This document shows positions 9,495-17,826 of a stretch of 64,000 nucleotides of DNA, one piece after another. The position numbers were made by a program, and so were the translations under genes. The notes beneath the pieces were generated by a model that did not search any database, was not told the DNA's origin, and saw only the letters and a list, made by a program, of their open reading frames with translations. The DNA is from Flavobacterium cauense R2A-7. Lineage in GTDB: Bacteria > Bacteroidota > Bacteroidia > Flavobacteriales > Flavobacteriaceae. Where the stretch lies: the NCBI RefSeq assembly GCF_000498475.1, contig NZ_AVBI01000019.1:647268-711267 (forward strand). The letters are read 5' to 3'. Position 1 is the first letter of the stretch. The number at the start of each line of letters is the position of its first letter.

Positions 9495-9509
9495 TTGAAA
9501 CTATATTTG
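9479..9509 (+). promoter_or_regulatory. promoter of fahA
   Basis: TTTG at 9479-9482, a 19-base spacer, then TATATTTG at 9502-9509. Near-consensus. Confidence 0.7.
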
Positions 9510-9547
9510 ATGATTGAAAATTCAACTTTTATAAAAAACACAACATC

Positions 9548-10834
9548 ATGCCAATTACAGCAAACGATCCACATAGAAAATCATGGTTACAGGTTTCCGA
9601 AAACAGTGATTTCCCCATTCAGAATATTCCGTTCGGAGTTTTCATCACCAAAGAAGACGTAGTTACCATCGGTACACGAATTGGTGATTTCGCTATCGAT
9701 ATGGGTGCTTTACAGCAATTAGGGTACTTTGAAGGTATCGAATTAACCGACGATATGTTCATGCAGGACACCTTAAACGATTTTATTTCCGACGGAAAAA
9801 AAACCTGGAGATTGGTTCGTAATCGTTTAGCCGAAATTTTCGATGCAGAGAATTCCGAATTAAGAGACAACAAATCACACCGCGACGTAGTAGTATTTAA
9901 CATTAAGGATGTGGAAATGCAATTACCGGTTCAGATTGGTGATTACACCGATTTCTATTCCAGCAGAGAACACGCTACCAATGTTGGTAAAATGTTCCGT
10001 GATCCTGAAAATGCATTATTACCGAATTGGTTGCATATTCCGGTGGGTTATCACGGAAGAAGTTCTACAATTGTTCCGTCCGGAATTCCGGTACACCGAC
10101 CAATGGGACAAACGTTGCCAAACGGCGAAACACAACCGGTATTTGGACCTTCAAGATTAGTGGATTTCGAATTGGAAACCGCTTTCATTACTACCGATGC
10201 AAACATTATGGGCGAAAATATTCCGGTAAACGAAGCTGAAGAATATATTTTCGGAATGGTTTTGTTGAATGACTGGAGTGCACGTGACATTCAGAAATGG
10301 GAATATGTGCCGCTTGGACCATTCTTGGCGAAAAACTTCGCTTCTTCAATTTCCCCTTGGATTGTAACTATGGATGCTTTAGAACCGTTCAGAACGGCCG
10401 GACCGAAACAAGAACCGGAACCGCTTCCCTACTTGCAACAACACGGGAATCATGCTTTTGATATTAATTTAGAAGTATCGATTGCTCCGGAACAAGCTGA
10501 AGAAACTATCGTTAGTAAGTCAAACCTTAAATATATGTATTGGACGATGAGCCAGCAATTGGCGCATCATACCATTAACGGTTGCCGAATCAATTCGGGA
10601 GACATGATGGGATCAGGTACGATTTCCGGTCCGACGGAAGATTCTTTCGGTTCGATGTTAGAGCTGACTTGGGGCGGACAAAAACCGCTTACGTTAAAAG
10701 ACGGTACTGAGCGTAAATTTATTAACGATGGAGATACCGTAATCATTCGTGGTTTCTGTTCCAACGATGAAGTTCGCATTGGGTTTGGAGAAGTTTCGAC
10801 TAAGTTGTTACCTCCTATTCCAACAAAATATTAA
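9548..10834 (+). CDS. fahA: fumarylacetoacetase
   Basis: Hydrolyses fumarylacetoacetate to fumarate and acetoacetate, the last step of tyrosine degradation through homogentisate. 428 residues, like the animal and bacterial enzymes. The metal and catalytic residues Asp135 and His142 sit in TDFYSSREHATN with the same 7-residue spacing as mouse Asp126/His133; VDFELETA and LNDWSARDIQKWEYVPLGPF follow. No other tyrosine-degradation gene (hmgA, hppD) is in the window, so the pathway genes are scattered or elsewhere. Ends at a strong terminator. Confidence 0.96.
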   Translation: MPITANDPHRKSWLQVSENSDFPIQNIPFGVFITKEDVVTIGTRIGDFAIDMGALQQLGYFEGIELTDDMFMQDTLNDFISDGKKTWRLVRNRLAEIFDAENSELRDNKSHRDVVVFNIKDVEMQLPVQIGDYTDFYSSREHATNVGKMFRDPENALLPNWLHIPVGYHGRSSTIVPSGIPVHRPMGQTLPNGETQPVFGPSRLVDFELETAFITTDANIMGENIPVNEAEEYIFGMVLLNDWSARDIQKWEYVPLGPFLAKNFASSISPWIVTMDALEPFRTAGPKQEPEPLPYLQQHGNHAFDINLEVSIAPEQAEETIVSKSNLKYMYWTMSQQLAHHTINGCRINSGDMMGSGTISGPTEDSFGSMLELTWGGQKPLTLKDGTERKFINDGDTVIIRGFCSNDEVRIGFGEVSTKLLPPIPTKY

Positions 10835-10843
10835 TAATACAAG

Positions 10844-10874
10844 ACTCCGAAATTCAACCTTCGGAGTTTTTTTT
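10844..10874 (+). terminator. terminator after fahA
   Basis: ACTCCGAA (10844-10851) / TTCGGAGT (10860-10867) followed by eight T. Confidence 0.85.
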
Positions 10875-10895
10875 GGGGGTATGAACATGAAATCC

Positions 10896-10982
10896 AGCCT
10901 AGCCCCGATAGAAACGGCATCCTTTTTGTATTGTTTTTTTTAACAATACAAAAAGATATAGTGTATAGCGGGAATAGCTCCC
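10896..10982 (+). repeat. structured intergenic repeat, copy A
   Basis: Begins AGCCTAGCCCCGATAGAAACGG and ends AGCGGGAATAGCTCC. The centre is a perfect 14-bp hairpin, 10922-10935 / 10942-10955 with a T6 loop. The flanking arms are partly complementary (CCCCGATA / TATAGCGGG). Copies B, C and D share the arms but not the hairpin sequence. Confidence 0.75.
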
Positions 10983-10991
10983 AAAAAATTA

Positions 10992-10999
10992 TATTTTTG
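10992..10999 (+). promoter_or_regulatory. -7 promoter element of the lipoprotein gene
   Basis: TATTTTTG, 16 bases before ATG 11016 and directly after repeat copy A. Confidence 0.5.
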
Positions 11000-11015
11000 C
11001 TAAAATTAACTGTTT

Positions 11016-12200
11016 ATGAAGAAAATTACTACCCTACTCTTATTGTCGATTTTTGTTTATTCCTGTGGTGTAAAACAAACCCAAAGCATGTTGAGCGACG
11101 GTGATTATGATGGCGCCATCAACCGTGCTGCAGAAGGTTTAAAAACGAACAAAAATGCAAAAGGCAAACAGGATTACGTGTATTTAATGGAAGAAGCTTT
11201 CGCTAAAGCCAAAGAACGTGATTTGCGCAATATCGATATGCTGGCCAAAGATGCGAATCCGGCTAACTTTGAAAAAGTGTATAATACCTATCTTCAGTTG
11301 AACAACCGTCAGGAGAAAATTCGTCCGCTGCTTCCTTTAAAATTATTGAAACAAGGCCGAGATGCTTATTTTCCGTTTGAGGACTATTCGACTCAGATTG
11401 TAAACAGTAAAAACGCCTTGTCGAAATATTTATATGACAATTCGAAATTATTATTGAAAACCAATGATAAAATGAGCTACCGTCGTGCTTATGATGATTT
11501 TGCGTATCTGGAAAGCATCAATCCCGGGTACAAAGACGTAAAACAATTAATGGACGAAGCCCAGTTTAAAGGAACCGATTTCGTGAATGTGTTTACCAAA
11601 AACGAAACCAATATGGTAATTCCTACTCGTTTGCAAAACGATTTGCTGGATTTCAGCACGTTTGGTTTAAACGACAAATGGACTGTGTACCACAACAACC
11701 GCCAAAAAGGAGTTACTTACGATTATGGGTTGATTGTGAATTTCCGTCAGATTAACATTTCTCCGGAACAGATTAAAGAGAAAGAATTTATTAAAGAAAA
11801 ACAGGTTAAAGACGGTACTAAAACATTGGTTGACGCCAACGGAAATGTGGTAAAAGACAGTTTGGGCCATCCTATAAAAGTAGACAACTTCAAAACCATT
11901 CGCGCTAACATTTACGAATTCCGCCAGTTTAAAGCATGTCAGGTAACCGCCAAAGTGGATTATGTTGATTTCAGAACGAACCAATTGATCGAAACATTCC
12001 CATTAACCAGTGAATTCAACTTCGAATACATTTATGCTAATTACAACGGAGACAAACGTGCCTGTGATGACAACTATTTGATGTATTTCGACCGTAGAGC
12101 CGTTCCGTTCCCAAGCAATGAACAAATGGTTTTTGATACCGGTGAAGATTTAAAAGCAAAATTGAAAGCGATTATCACCCGTAATAAATTCAGAAGATAA
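11016..12200 (+). CDS. putative lipoprotein, TPR-like, function unknown
   Basis: 394 residues. A lipoprotein signal peptide ends FVYSC, with Cys17 as the lipidation site. Residues about 25-180 look helical and repeat-like (DYDGAINRAAEGLKTNKN, AFAKAKERDLRNIDML), suggesting a tetratricopeptide-type scaffold; the second half is mixed alpha/beta with a region rich in Tyr and Phe. I do not recognise a named family. Membrane anchoring and protein-protein interaction are inferences from the lipobox and repeats. It is a single-gene unit, with a promoter at 10992 and a terminator at 12221. Confidence 0.75.
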   Translation: MKKITTLLLLSIFVYSCGVKQTQSMLSDGDYDGAINRAAEGLKTNKNAKGKQDYVYLMEEAFAKAKERDLRNIDMLAKDANPANFEKVYNTYLQLNNRQEKIRPLLPLKLLKQGRDAYFPFEDYSTQIVNSKNALSKYLYDNSKLLLKTNDKMSYRRAYDDFAYLESINPGYKDVKQLMDEAQFKGTDFVNVFTKNETNMVIPTRLQNDLLDFSTFGLNDKWTVYHNNRQKGVTYDYGLIVNFRQINISPEQIKEKEFIKEKQVKDGTKTLVDANGNVVKDSLGHPIKVDNFKTIRANIYEFRQFKACQVTAKVDYVDFRTNQLIETFPLTSEFNFEYIYANYNGDKRACDDNYLMYFDRRAVPFPSNEQMVFDTGEDLKAKLKAIITRNKFRR

Positions 12201-12220
12201 CTTAAATTCAGCTTCATTAT

Positions 12221-12257
12221 AAAAAAACACCTTTTTTACAGAAGGTGTTTTTTTTTG
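12221..12257 (+). terminator. terminator after the lipoprotein gene
   Basis: AACACCTT / AAGGTGTT with A and T runs on the two sides. Confidence 0.85.
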
Positions 12258-12266
12258 TTTAAGAAA

Positions 12267-12274
12267 TATTTTTG
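12267..12274 (+). promoter_or_regulatory. -7 promoter element of the propeller protein/amidase pair
   Basis: TATTTTTG, 35 bases before ATG 12310. Confidence 0.5.
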
Positions 12275-12309
12275 TAATACATTTATTACTTTAATTTAAA
12301 TATTTACTT

Positions 12310-13161
12310 ATGAAAACAAAAATTTTACTCGCTGCCACGTTGCTCTTAAGCTTACAGATGCAGGCACAGCAATTGGAAAAACCAAAACAAATTCCGATTA
12401 AAGGTTCGTTTACCAACCCGGTAGTTTCTCCGGACGGCAATTATGTTTTGTTAACCAAAGAACATTTAAAAGGCGTATACCTGCTGAATCTAAAGAACAA
12501 AAAAATCACTCAAATTTCGGATAAGGACGGAAGCGGTTATGCCTATTCCTGGAACCCGAACAGCACTTCATTTTATTACAAAGAAAAAGGAGAAAAAGAG
12601 TATTTTTCAAATTCAAAAGTGAAGTCCTATTCTTTAAAGACGAAAAAGGCAAAAACATTAAACGAAATCAACCATAACAGCTTACCATCATTTAAAGGAA
12701 AAGAACAGACTAAAATTGTGGTTTACACTAATCCGGCAACCTTAAAAATCGAGGCCAAAGATGTAAAGACTCAGAAAAGCTGGAATATTACTAATGAAGA
12801 TGGTCAGTTTTACAACGCGATTCTATCCCATGACGGAAAAAAAGTAGCGGTTCATAATGGTGCCGATATTTATGTTTATCCCATCGAAGGAAACGGTAAA
12901 GGAATAAAAATAGGAACCGGAATTGCTACGGCTTGGTCAAAAGACAACAAATACTTAATTGGTTTTTTAGACGAAAGTAAAGACGGGCATTCGGTAACCA
13001 ACTCCGATTTATATTTATTTAATGCTGCAACGGCAAAATCAGTAAAATTAACCGCGACGGCAAACGTAATCGAAATGTTTCCGTGCTTTTATGACGATAA
13101 CAAAATCATGTTTACAGACGACAAAACCGGTAAAATCTTTACTTCTCAATTAAAATTATAA
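12310..13161 (+). CDS. secreted TolB/PD40-like beta-propeller protein
   Basis: 283 residues with a signal peptide (about 1-19, ending QMQAQ). Repeated blades with the PD40 signature are visible: NPVVSPDGNYVLL, AYSWNPNSTSFYY, AILSHDGKKVAV, TAWSKDNKYLIG, each followed by a basic and polar strand pair. A propeller of this kind usually binds a partner protein or peptide. It lies 3 bases upstream of an amidase gene, so the two are probably one operon and may cooperate at the cell wall; that link is inference. Confidence 0.75.
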   Translation: MKTKILLAATLLLSLQMQAQQLEKPKQIPIKGSFTNPVVSPDGNYVLLTKEHLKGVYLLNLKNKKITQISDKDGSGYAYSWNPNSTSFYYKEKGEKEYFSNSKVKSYSLKTKKAKTLNEINHNSLPSFKGKEQTKIVVYTNPATLKIEAKDVKTQKSWNITNEDGQFYNAILSHDGKKVAVHNGADIYVYPIEGNGKGIKIGTGIATAWSKDNKYLIGFLDESKDGHSVTNSDLYLFNAATAKSVKLTATANVIEMFPCFYDDNKIMFTDDKTGKIFTSQLKL

Positions 13162-13164
13162 GCC

Positions 13165-14625
13165 ATGAAAAAACTATTCAAAATACTTTTTATTTTGCTG
13201 TTGAGCATTTCCGTTAAAGCCCAAATTGTAGTAATCGATCCCGGACACGGTTATGGTGCCACTACAAGCGATAACCCAGACGGCAGAACCGCAACAGAAA
13301 TCGAAACTTCCTTAGAGGTCGGATTACGAACGCGAACTTTAATCCAGAACGCCTGCTCTGCCTGGACTGTTCAAATGACAAGAACCACAAACCTCAACAG
13401 TTGGATTTCAGTAAACCAACGCGCACAAATGGCCAACAACTGGAATGCCGACCGTTTATTGAGCATTCACTGCAATGCCGGCGGAGGAACTGGAACCGAA
13501 ACCTTTTATTGTACCGACAGTGATACCAACACTGCACCCGATATTGCCTTTGCGCAAAAAATCCAAAACGACATGGCTACCAACGGCGCATGGAATAACC
13601 GCCGTTGTGTGGAAGATAATAGTTTCCTTGCTTATCATTTGGGGGTTTTAAAATATTCTTCGGCGACGGGATGTTTGAATGAAATCGGTTTTGTGGATTC
13701 TGCCGATGCAACTAAATTAACGAGTTCGACTTGGCGTGATACTTTTGCGCTTTCCTATTTCAATTCCTTAAAATCGAATCTGAATGTAACGTGTTCATCG
13801 CCGTTACCGGGCGCTTTCACTTTAACAGCAACACCGGAATGTAACGGAACCACCAGTCAGATTAAATTAGTATGGACTTCCTCATCAAATGCAACTTCCT
13901 ACGACATTTACAGAAATGGTGCTTTGTATGCGAGCAACATCACCGGAACACAATATTTAAACACCTACATCATCATTGGTACGAGTTATACTTACTCGGT
14001 TAAAGCAAAAAACGCAACGGGAACCACTAACAATTCCAACGGAACCTTATCCGCAACTGCCATAACTTGTCCTCCGGGAACTTTCTCGCTAACAGTTGCA
14101 CCAACCTGCAGCGGAACCACGAGTGCTATAAATCTATCTTGGACAGCTTCAGCAAACGCAACTACCTACGATATTTACCGTAATGGAAATTTATATGCAC
14201 CCGATGTAACCGGCACAACTTTTTTAAATACTTATCTGATTACAGCCGGCACAACTTATACTTATTATGTAAAGGCTAAAAACAGTGTTGGTACAATAAA
14301 CAATTCAAATGGAACAACCTCGGTTACAGCGATAAGTTGTGCTTCAAAGATTGCAGAGGATAGTACTACAGTAGAACCTGTAATTCATATATATCCAAAT
14401 CCAAGCGATACCTTTTTCAATCTGGAAGTAAAAAATCTTGAAAACAAACAGCTTGAATATTTCATTTTAGACAGCAATGGTAGGGTTATTAAAAACTCAA
14501 AACATCGTTTGGATAATGAAAATTTCAAACAACAAATCGATATTTCAACATTATCAAGTGATATTTACATTATCCGAATACTTATTGATAACCAGGAATA
14601 TATAAAAAAAATTGTGAAAAAATAA
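13165..14625 (+). CDS. N-acetylmuramoyl-L-alanine amidase with Fn3-like repeats and T9SS sorting domain
   Basis: An Amidase_3-type zinc hydrolase that cuts the amide bond between MurNAc and the stem peptide. 486 residues: signal peptide 1-19; catalytic domain about 20-205 with VVIDPGHG (His28), His102 in LLSIHCNA and Glu173 in CLNEIGFVDS; two similar ~90-residue fibronectin-III-like repeats (about 213-303 and 304-395), both with YDIYRNG and YTY-VKAKN; and a C-terminal T9SS type A sorting domain (about 405-486) with IYPNPS. Exported amidases with a T9SS tail are probably surface or secreted lysins rather than division amidases. It is second in a two-gene unit after the propeller gene. Confidence 0.88.
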   Translation: MKKLFKILFILLLSISVKAQIVVIDPGHGYGATTSDNPDGRTATEIETSLEVGLRTRTLIQNACSAWTVQMTRTTNLNSWISVNQRAQMANNWNADRLLSIHCNAGGGTGTETFYCTDSDTNTAPDIAFAQKIQNDMATNGAWNNRRCVEDNSFLAYHLGVLKYSSATGCLNEIGFVDSADATKLTSSTWRDTFALSYFNSLKSNLNVTCSSPLPGAFTLTATPECNGTTSQIKLVWTSSSNATSYDIYRNGALYASNITGTQYLNTYIIIGTSYTYSVKAKNATGTTNNSNGTLSATAITCPPGTFSLTVAPTCSGTTSAINLSWTASANATTYDIYRNGNLYAPDVTGTTFLNTYLITAGTTYTYYVKAKNSVGTINNSNGTTSVTAISCASKIAEDSTTVEPVIHIYPNPSDTFFNLEVKNLENKQLEYFILDSNGRVIKNSKHRLDNENFKQQIDISTLSSDIYIIRILIDNQEYIKKIVKK

Positions 14626-14638
14626 GCTGCAATAGAAG

Positions 14639-14668
14639 TCCGAAGTTAAAAGCTTCGGATTTTTTTTC
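14639..14668 (+). terminator. terminator after the amidase gene
   Basis: TCCGAAG / CTTCGGA with eight following T. Confidence 0.85.
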
Positions 14669-14769
14669 ATTTTTATTTTACAAATCGCTTATTCATTCGT
14701 CTTCCTACTGACAAAGCCAAATATTTAAAATAAATAGTACCTTGTATTACATGGTATTATTTTTTACAC

Positions 14770-14777
14770 TAACTTTG
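14770..14777 (+). promoter_or_regulatory. -7 promoter element of the TonB-dependent receptor gene
   Basis: TAACTTTG, 27 bases before ATG 14805. The nearest upstream TTG (14742) is 25 bases away, longer than usual. Confidence 0.5.
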
Positions 14778-14804
14778 TCCCATCATCAATCAAATCATAA
14801 TCAA

Positions 14805-17222
14805 ATGAAAGTAAAAGCAATCATGCTTTGCTTATTGGCTTCTATTGCCGGTATGCAAGCGCAACAATCCGTTCCTCCAACAATTAACACAACTGTTAAA
14901 ACAGATGCTAAAGGAACTTTAACCGGGAAAGTAATCGACAACAAAACAAAGGAACCTCTACCTTATGTAACGATTACAGTGAAAGACGATGGAAAGGTTA
15001 TTTCCGGAAGCATCACAAAAGAAAACGGAACATTTAACCTAAACGATTTACCGTTAAAAACCTTACACATCGAAATTGTATTTATAGGTTATGCAAAGTT
15101 TGAAACGACAGTAAATTTTTCAAAAGAAGAAAACACTATTAATTTAAAAAACATAGCGTTAGAAGAAGAAGCAAAACAATTAAACGAAGTAATAATCACA
15201 AAAGATAAAACGGCTATCGTTCAAAAGATTGACAGAAAAATTGTGACCGTTGGAAAAGATTTACAGGCAACAGGTTCCACGGCAGCCGATATAATGAACA
15301 ATATCCCAACAGTAAACGTGGATTTACAAAATAATACGGTGAGTTTAAGAGGCAATGAAAATGTCAAAATTCTTATTAACGGTAAGCCTTCAAATTTAAC
15401 CGCCATTCAGGCTTTACAGCAAATTCCATCAACTTCAATCAAGCAAATTGAGTTGATTACAAATCCATCTGCGAAGTACAATCCGGAGGGAATGAGCGGA
15501 ATCATTAATATCGTTTTGAACAAAAATTCAATGATGGGTTTTAATGGTAATGTAAATTCGGGTGTGGTTTTCGGTATTGTTCCAAAATTTAATGGCTCAT
15601 TTGACCTGAATTATAAAGTCAATAAATTCAATTTTTACAGTACGTATTCCTTAAATCATGGAAAAAGAATAAACAAGGGAATTGTGCATTGGGACAAATA
15701 CAACAGTGCAGAAGATTATGATTTATCGTTTAAAATCACGGAATTCAACAAAGAACATTTTACCAAATTAGGTTCTGATTATTATATCAATGATAAAAAC
15801 ACAGTTTCATTTTACACCTTACAGACGTTTAACAGTCCGCTTTTCAAATTTGAAAATGGTGTAGATTATTCTAATCCGGCAACAACAGATCAGCTGCAAA
15901 TTCAAAACTCAACCGGTAAATCTAAAAATCAAACTTATAATTTAGCCTTCAAACATATCTTTGATAAAGAAGAAAAAACCTTAGATATCGAATTAAATTA
16001 CAATACCGACAAATCCCCTGAAAACAGTTTGTATACAGACGGAAACAATGCTTTCTTACGTAAAAACAACGTTACTAAAAACGGAAAAAACTTTATAGGA
16101 AATATTGATTTTGTTAATCCGATAAACGAAACAACGAAAGTAGAATTAGGTCTAGAAAGCAGATTAGATGAAACTTCAAATACCTTTGTTGTAAATGATA
16201 ATTTTGATGCCGATTTTAACTTTGAACGAAATATTCAGTCGGCATACGGAAACTTCAGCAAGCAATTTACAAAATGGAGCTATCAGTTAGGCTTAAGACT
16301 GGAAAGCTACGATGTAAAAGGAACTTTCAAAAAGAGCGGATTTCCTAATGAAACCTTTACAGATTATATTTTCACGGCGTATCCTTCAGCATATTTGACG
16401 TATAATCCGTCTGAAAATAATTCTTTCAATTTTAACTATTCCAGAAGAGTTGACAGACCAAACATGGATCAGGTTAATAAAATCAGACAATGGAGCGCTT
16501 CCACCATTGAACAAATAGGTAATTCCGAATTAAAACCACAGTTTACAAATTCAATAGAAGCTAATTATACCCGCAAACTGCAAAAAGGAAGCATTACAGC
16601 CGGAGCGTTTGTAAGGTTCATCAAAGACGAAATCAATCAGGTATTAACCAGCAACCCTTACGATCCTACAAAACAATTAATGACCTTTACTAATTTCGAC
16701 AAAAATCAGGAATATGGTTTAGAAGTTTCAGGTAGTTACGAATTTAAAAAGTGGTGGAATGTAAACTTTGGTGTAGATAATTATTTCAACAATACAAGAG
16801 GTATTATTGAAAAAAGAGACGGGAATTTATACGAAGAAAGTATACATGCGTCCATATTCAATTCCAGAATGAATCACACTTTTAAAGTTACCAAAAACTT
16901 CCGACTAATATGGTTCACGATGTATTCAGGAGCAAGACAAGGGCTGCAATTCTCTAATAAAGATATGTGGAAAACGGATTTAGGTTCAAGATTGGACTTG
17001 TTTGAAGGTAAAGGCTCGTTAAGCTTACGATTTAATGATATTTTCAAAACAATGCAGTCTCGATTTTATTCAACAGAGCCAGCAAACATAAACGGGAAAT
17101 TCAGATGGGAAAGCCAAACCGTTAACTTAAACTTCAGCTATCGCTTTGGAAGTGGTAAAAACAAATCGCTCGACAGAAAACAGAGAGACAATAACGTAAA
17201 ACAAGGAGGAGGAATGTTCTAA
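14805..17222 (+). CDS. TonB-dependent receptor, CarboxypepD_reg-like N-terminus
   Basis: An energy-dependent outer membrane importer, or a member of the closely related outer-membrane-barrel family; substrate unknown. 805 residues from ATG 14805, chosen because the frame further upstream runs through the -7 element. Signal peptide about 1-20 (ends GMQAQ), carboxypeptidase regulatory-like domain about 35-120 (GKVIDNKTKEPLPYVTI, FIGYAKFET), plug about 125-240 (ILINGKPSN, SAKYNPEGMSGIINIVL), then a barrel rich in Asn and aromatic strands. No SusD partner is adjacent, so this is not a polysaccharide-utilisation pair. Confidence 0.88.
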   Translation: MKVKAIMLCLLASIAGMQAQQSVPPTINTTVKTDAKGTLTGKVIDNKTKEPLPYVTITVKDDGKVISGSITKENGTFNLNDLPLKTLHIEIVFIGYAKFETTVNFSKEENTINLKNIALEEEAKQLNEVIITKDKTAIVQKIDRKIVTVGKDLQATGSTAADIMNNIPTVNVDLQNNTVSLRGNENVKILINGKPSNLTAIQALQQIPSTSIKQIELITNPSAKYNPEGMSGIINIVLNKNSMMGFNGNVNSGVVFGIVPKFNGSFDLNYKVNKFNFYSTYSLNHGKRINKGIVHWDKYNSAEDYDLSFKITEFNKEHFTKLGSDYYINDKNTVSFYTLQTFNSPLFKFENGVDYSNPATTDQLQIQNSTGKSKNQTYNLAFKHIFDKEEKTLDIELNYNTDKSPENSLYTDGNNAFLRKNNVTKNGKNFIGNIDFVNPINETTKVELGLESRLDETSNTFVVNDNFDADFNFERNIQSAYGNFSKQFTKWSYQLGLRLESYDVKGTFKKSGFPNETFTDYIFTAYPSAYLTYNPSENNSFNFNYSRRVDRPNMDQVNKIRQWSASTIEQIGNSELKPQFTNSIEANYTRKLQKGSITAGAFVRFIKDEINQVLTSNPYDPTKQLMTFTNFDKNQEYGLEVSGSYEFKKWWNVNFGVDNYFNNTRGIIEKRDGNLYEESIHASIFNSRMNHTFKVTKNFRLIWFTMYSGARQGLQFSNKDMWKTDLGSRLDLFEGKGSLSLRFNDIFKTMQSRFYSTEPANINGKFRWESQTVNLNFSYRFGSGKNKSLDRKQRDNNVKQGGGMF

Positions 17223-17246
17223 ATCTAAACCTCTCTTTAACCAAAT

Positions 17247-17275
17247 AAAAAGCCTGCTTAATCAGCAGGCTTTTT
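17247..17275. terminator. bidirectional terminator between the TonB receptor gene and ytxJ
   Basis: AAAAAGCCTGCT (17247-17258) / AGCAGGCTTTTT (17264-17275), loop of 5. T runs on both strands. Confidence 0.9.
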
Positions 17276-17287
17276 ATTTAGCTCTAA

Positions 17288-17674
17288 TTAGACAAACCGA
17301 TTCAAATCTTCCGCATCAATATCACTGTGAGAAGCATCATAAACAGCTTTGCCTTCTTTAACCACAATCAGTTGTGGCGATTGGTGTACCACATCAAACA
17401 TCGAAGCAATGGTATTAGAAATTTCCCGATGATTTAGCAAATCTAAAAAATAAGGAGTAACTTTATCTTTCAATGTAAATTCGTTTTCAAACTGCTTTAA
17501 CGCCATTCTGCTGATACTGCAACGCGTACTGTGTTTGAAGATTACCACCGGATTTTCATGCGATAAATCGGTAATTTCATGCAACTGCCCCAAATCGGTA
17601 AGCGAAACCCAATCCATTTTTGATTGCGGATTTTCTTCACCCGAACTACCGAAGATATTTTTAATAAAACTCAT
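17288..17674 (-). CDS. ytxJ: YtxJ-like bacillithiol-system thioredoxin-fold protein
   Basis: 128 residues from ATG 17674. A thioredoxin-fold protein with the monothiol motif CSIS (Cys52) in FKHSTRCSISRMAL and the cis-Pro region VVHQSPQLIVVKEG. YtxJ proteins co-occur with bacillithiol, the low-molecular-weight thiol of many Bacteroidota and Firmicutes, and are thought to remove bacillithiol from protein cysteines. The cytoplasmic location follows from the lack of a signal peptide. Translation upstream of the ATG is open to 17728 but reads as leader. It is divergent from clpB, which suits a stress role. Confidence 0.85.
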   Translation of the reverse strand: MSFIKNIFGSSGEENPQSKMDWVSLTDLGQLHEITDLSHENPVVIFKHSTRCSISRMALKQFENEFTLKDKVTPYFLDLLNHREISNTIASMFDVVHQSPQLIVVKEGKAVYDASHSDIDAEDLNRFV

Positions 17675-17691
17675 AATTTGTCCGTTTTTAC

Positions 17692-17745
17692 GACATTTTG
17701 TCTTGTTCTGATTCCGAAAAAACACCAAAACAAGTCATTTTGTCC
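17692..17745. promoter_or_regulatory. paired CATTTTGTC motifs between ytxJ and clpB
   Basis: GACATTTTGTC (17692-17702, itself an inverted repeat GACA-TTT-TGTC) and TCATTTTGTCC (17735-17745). The shared CATTTTGTC cores are 42 bp apart, four helical turns. No TAnnTTTG element precedes clpB, so these are the best candidates for a heat-shock control site. Confidence 0.4.
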
Positions 17746-17783
17746 TGATTTCAACATTGGAACACATATTGTCCATTGCAATG

Positions 17784-17791
17784 CAAAGCTA
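17784..17791 (-). promoter_or_regulatory. possible -7 element of ytxJ
   Basis: The minus strand reads TAGCTTTG. It would give a leader of about 105 bases that carries both CATTTTGTC motifs. Confidence 0.3.
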
Positions 17792-17826
17792 AACAATTAC
17801 AACAACGATAAATAGTTTTTAACACT

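Noticed and set aside
9436..9525. A 30-residue N-terminal extension of serine hydroxymethyltransferase
   Set aside because: The stretch contains the glyA promoter and does not resemble the family; the known enzyme start matches 9435.
14742..14804. Longer TonB receptor start at TTG 14742
   Set aside because: The frame runs through the -7 element TAACTTTG (14770-14777), and the signal peptide begins properly at ATG 14805.
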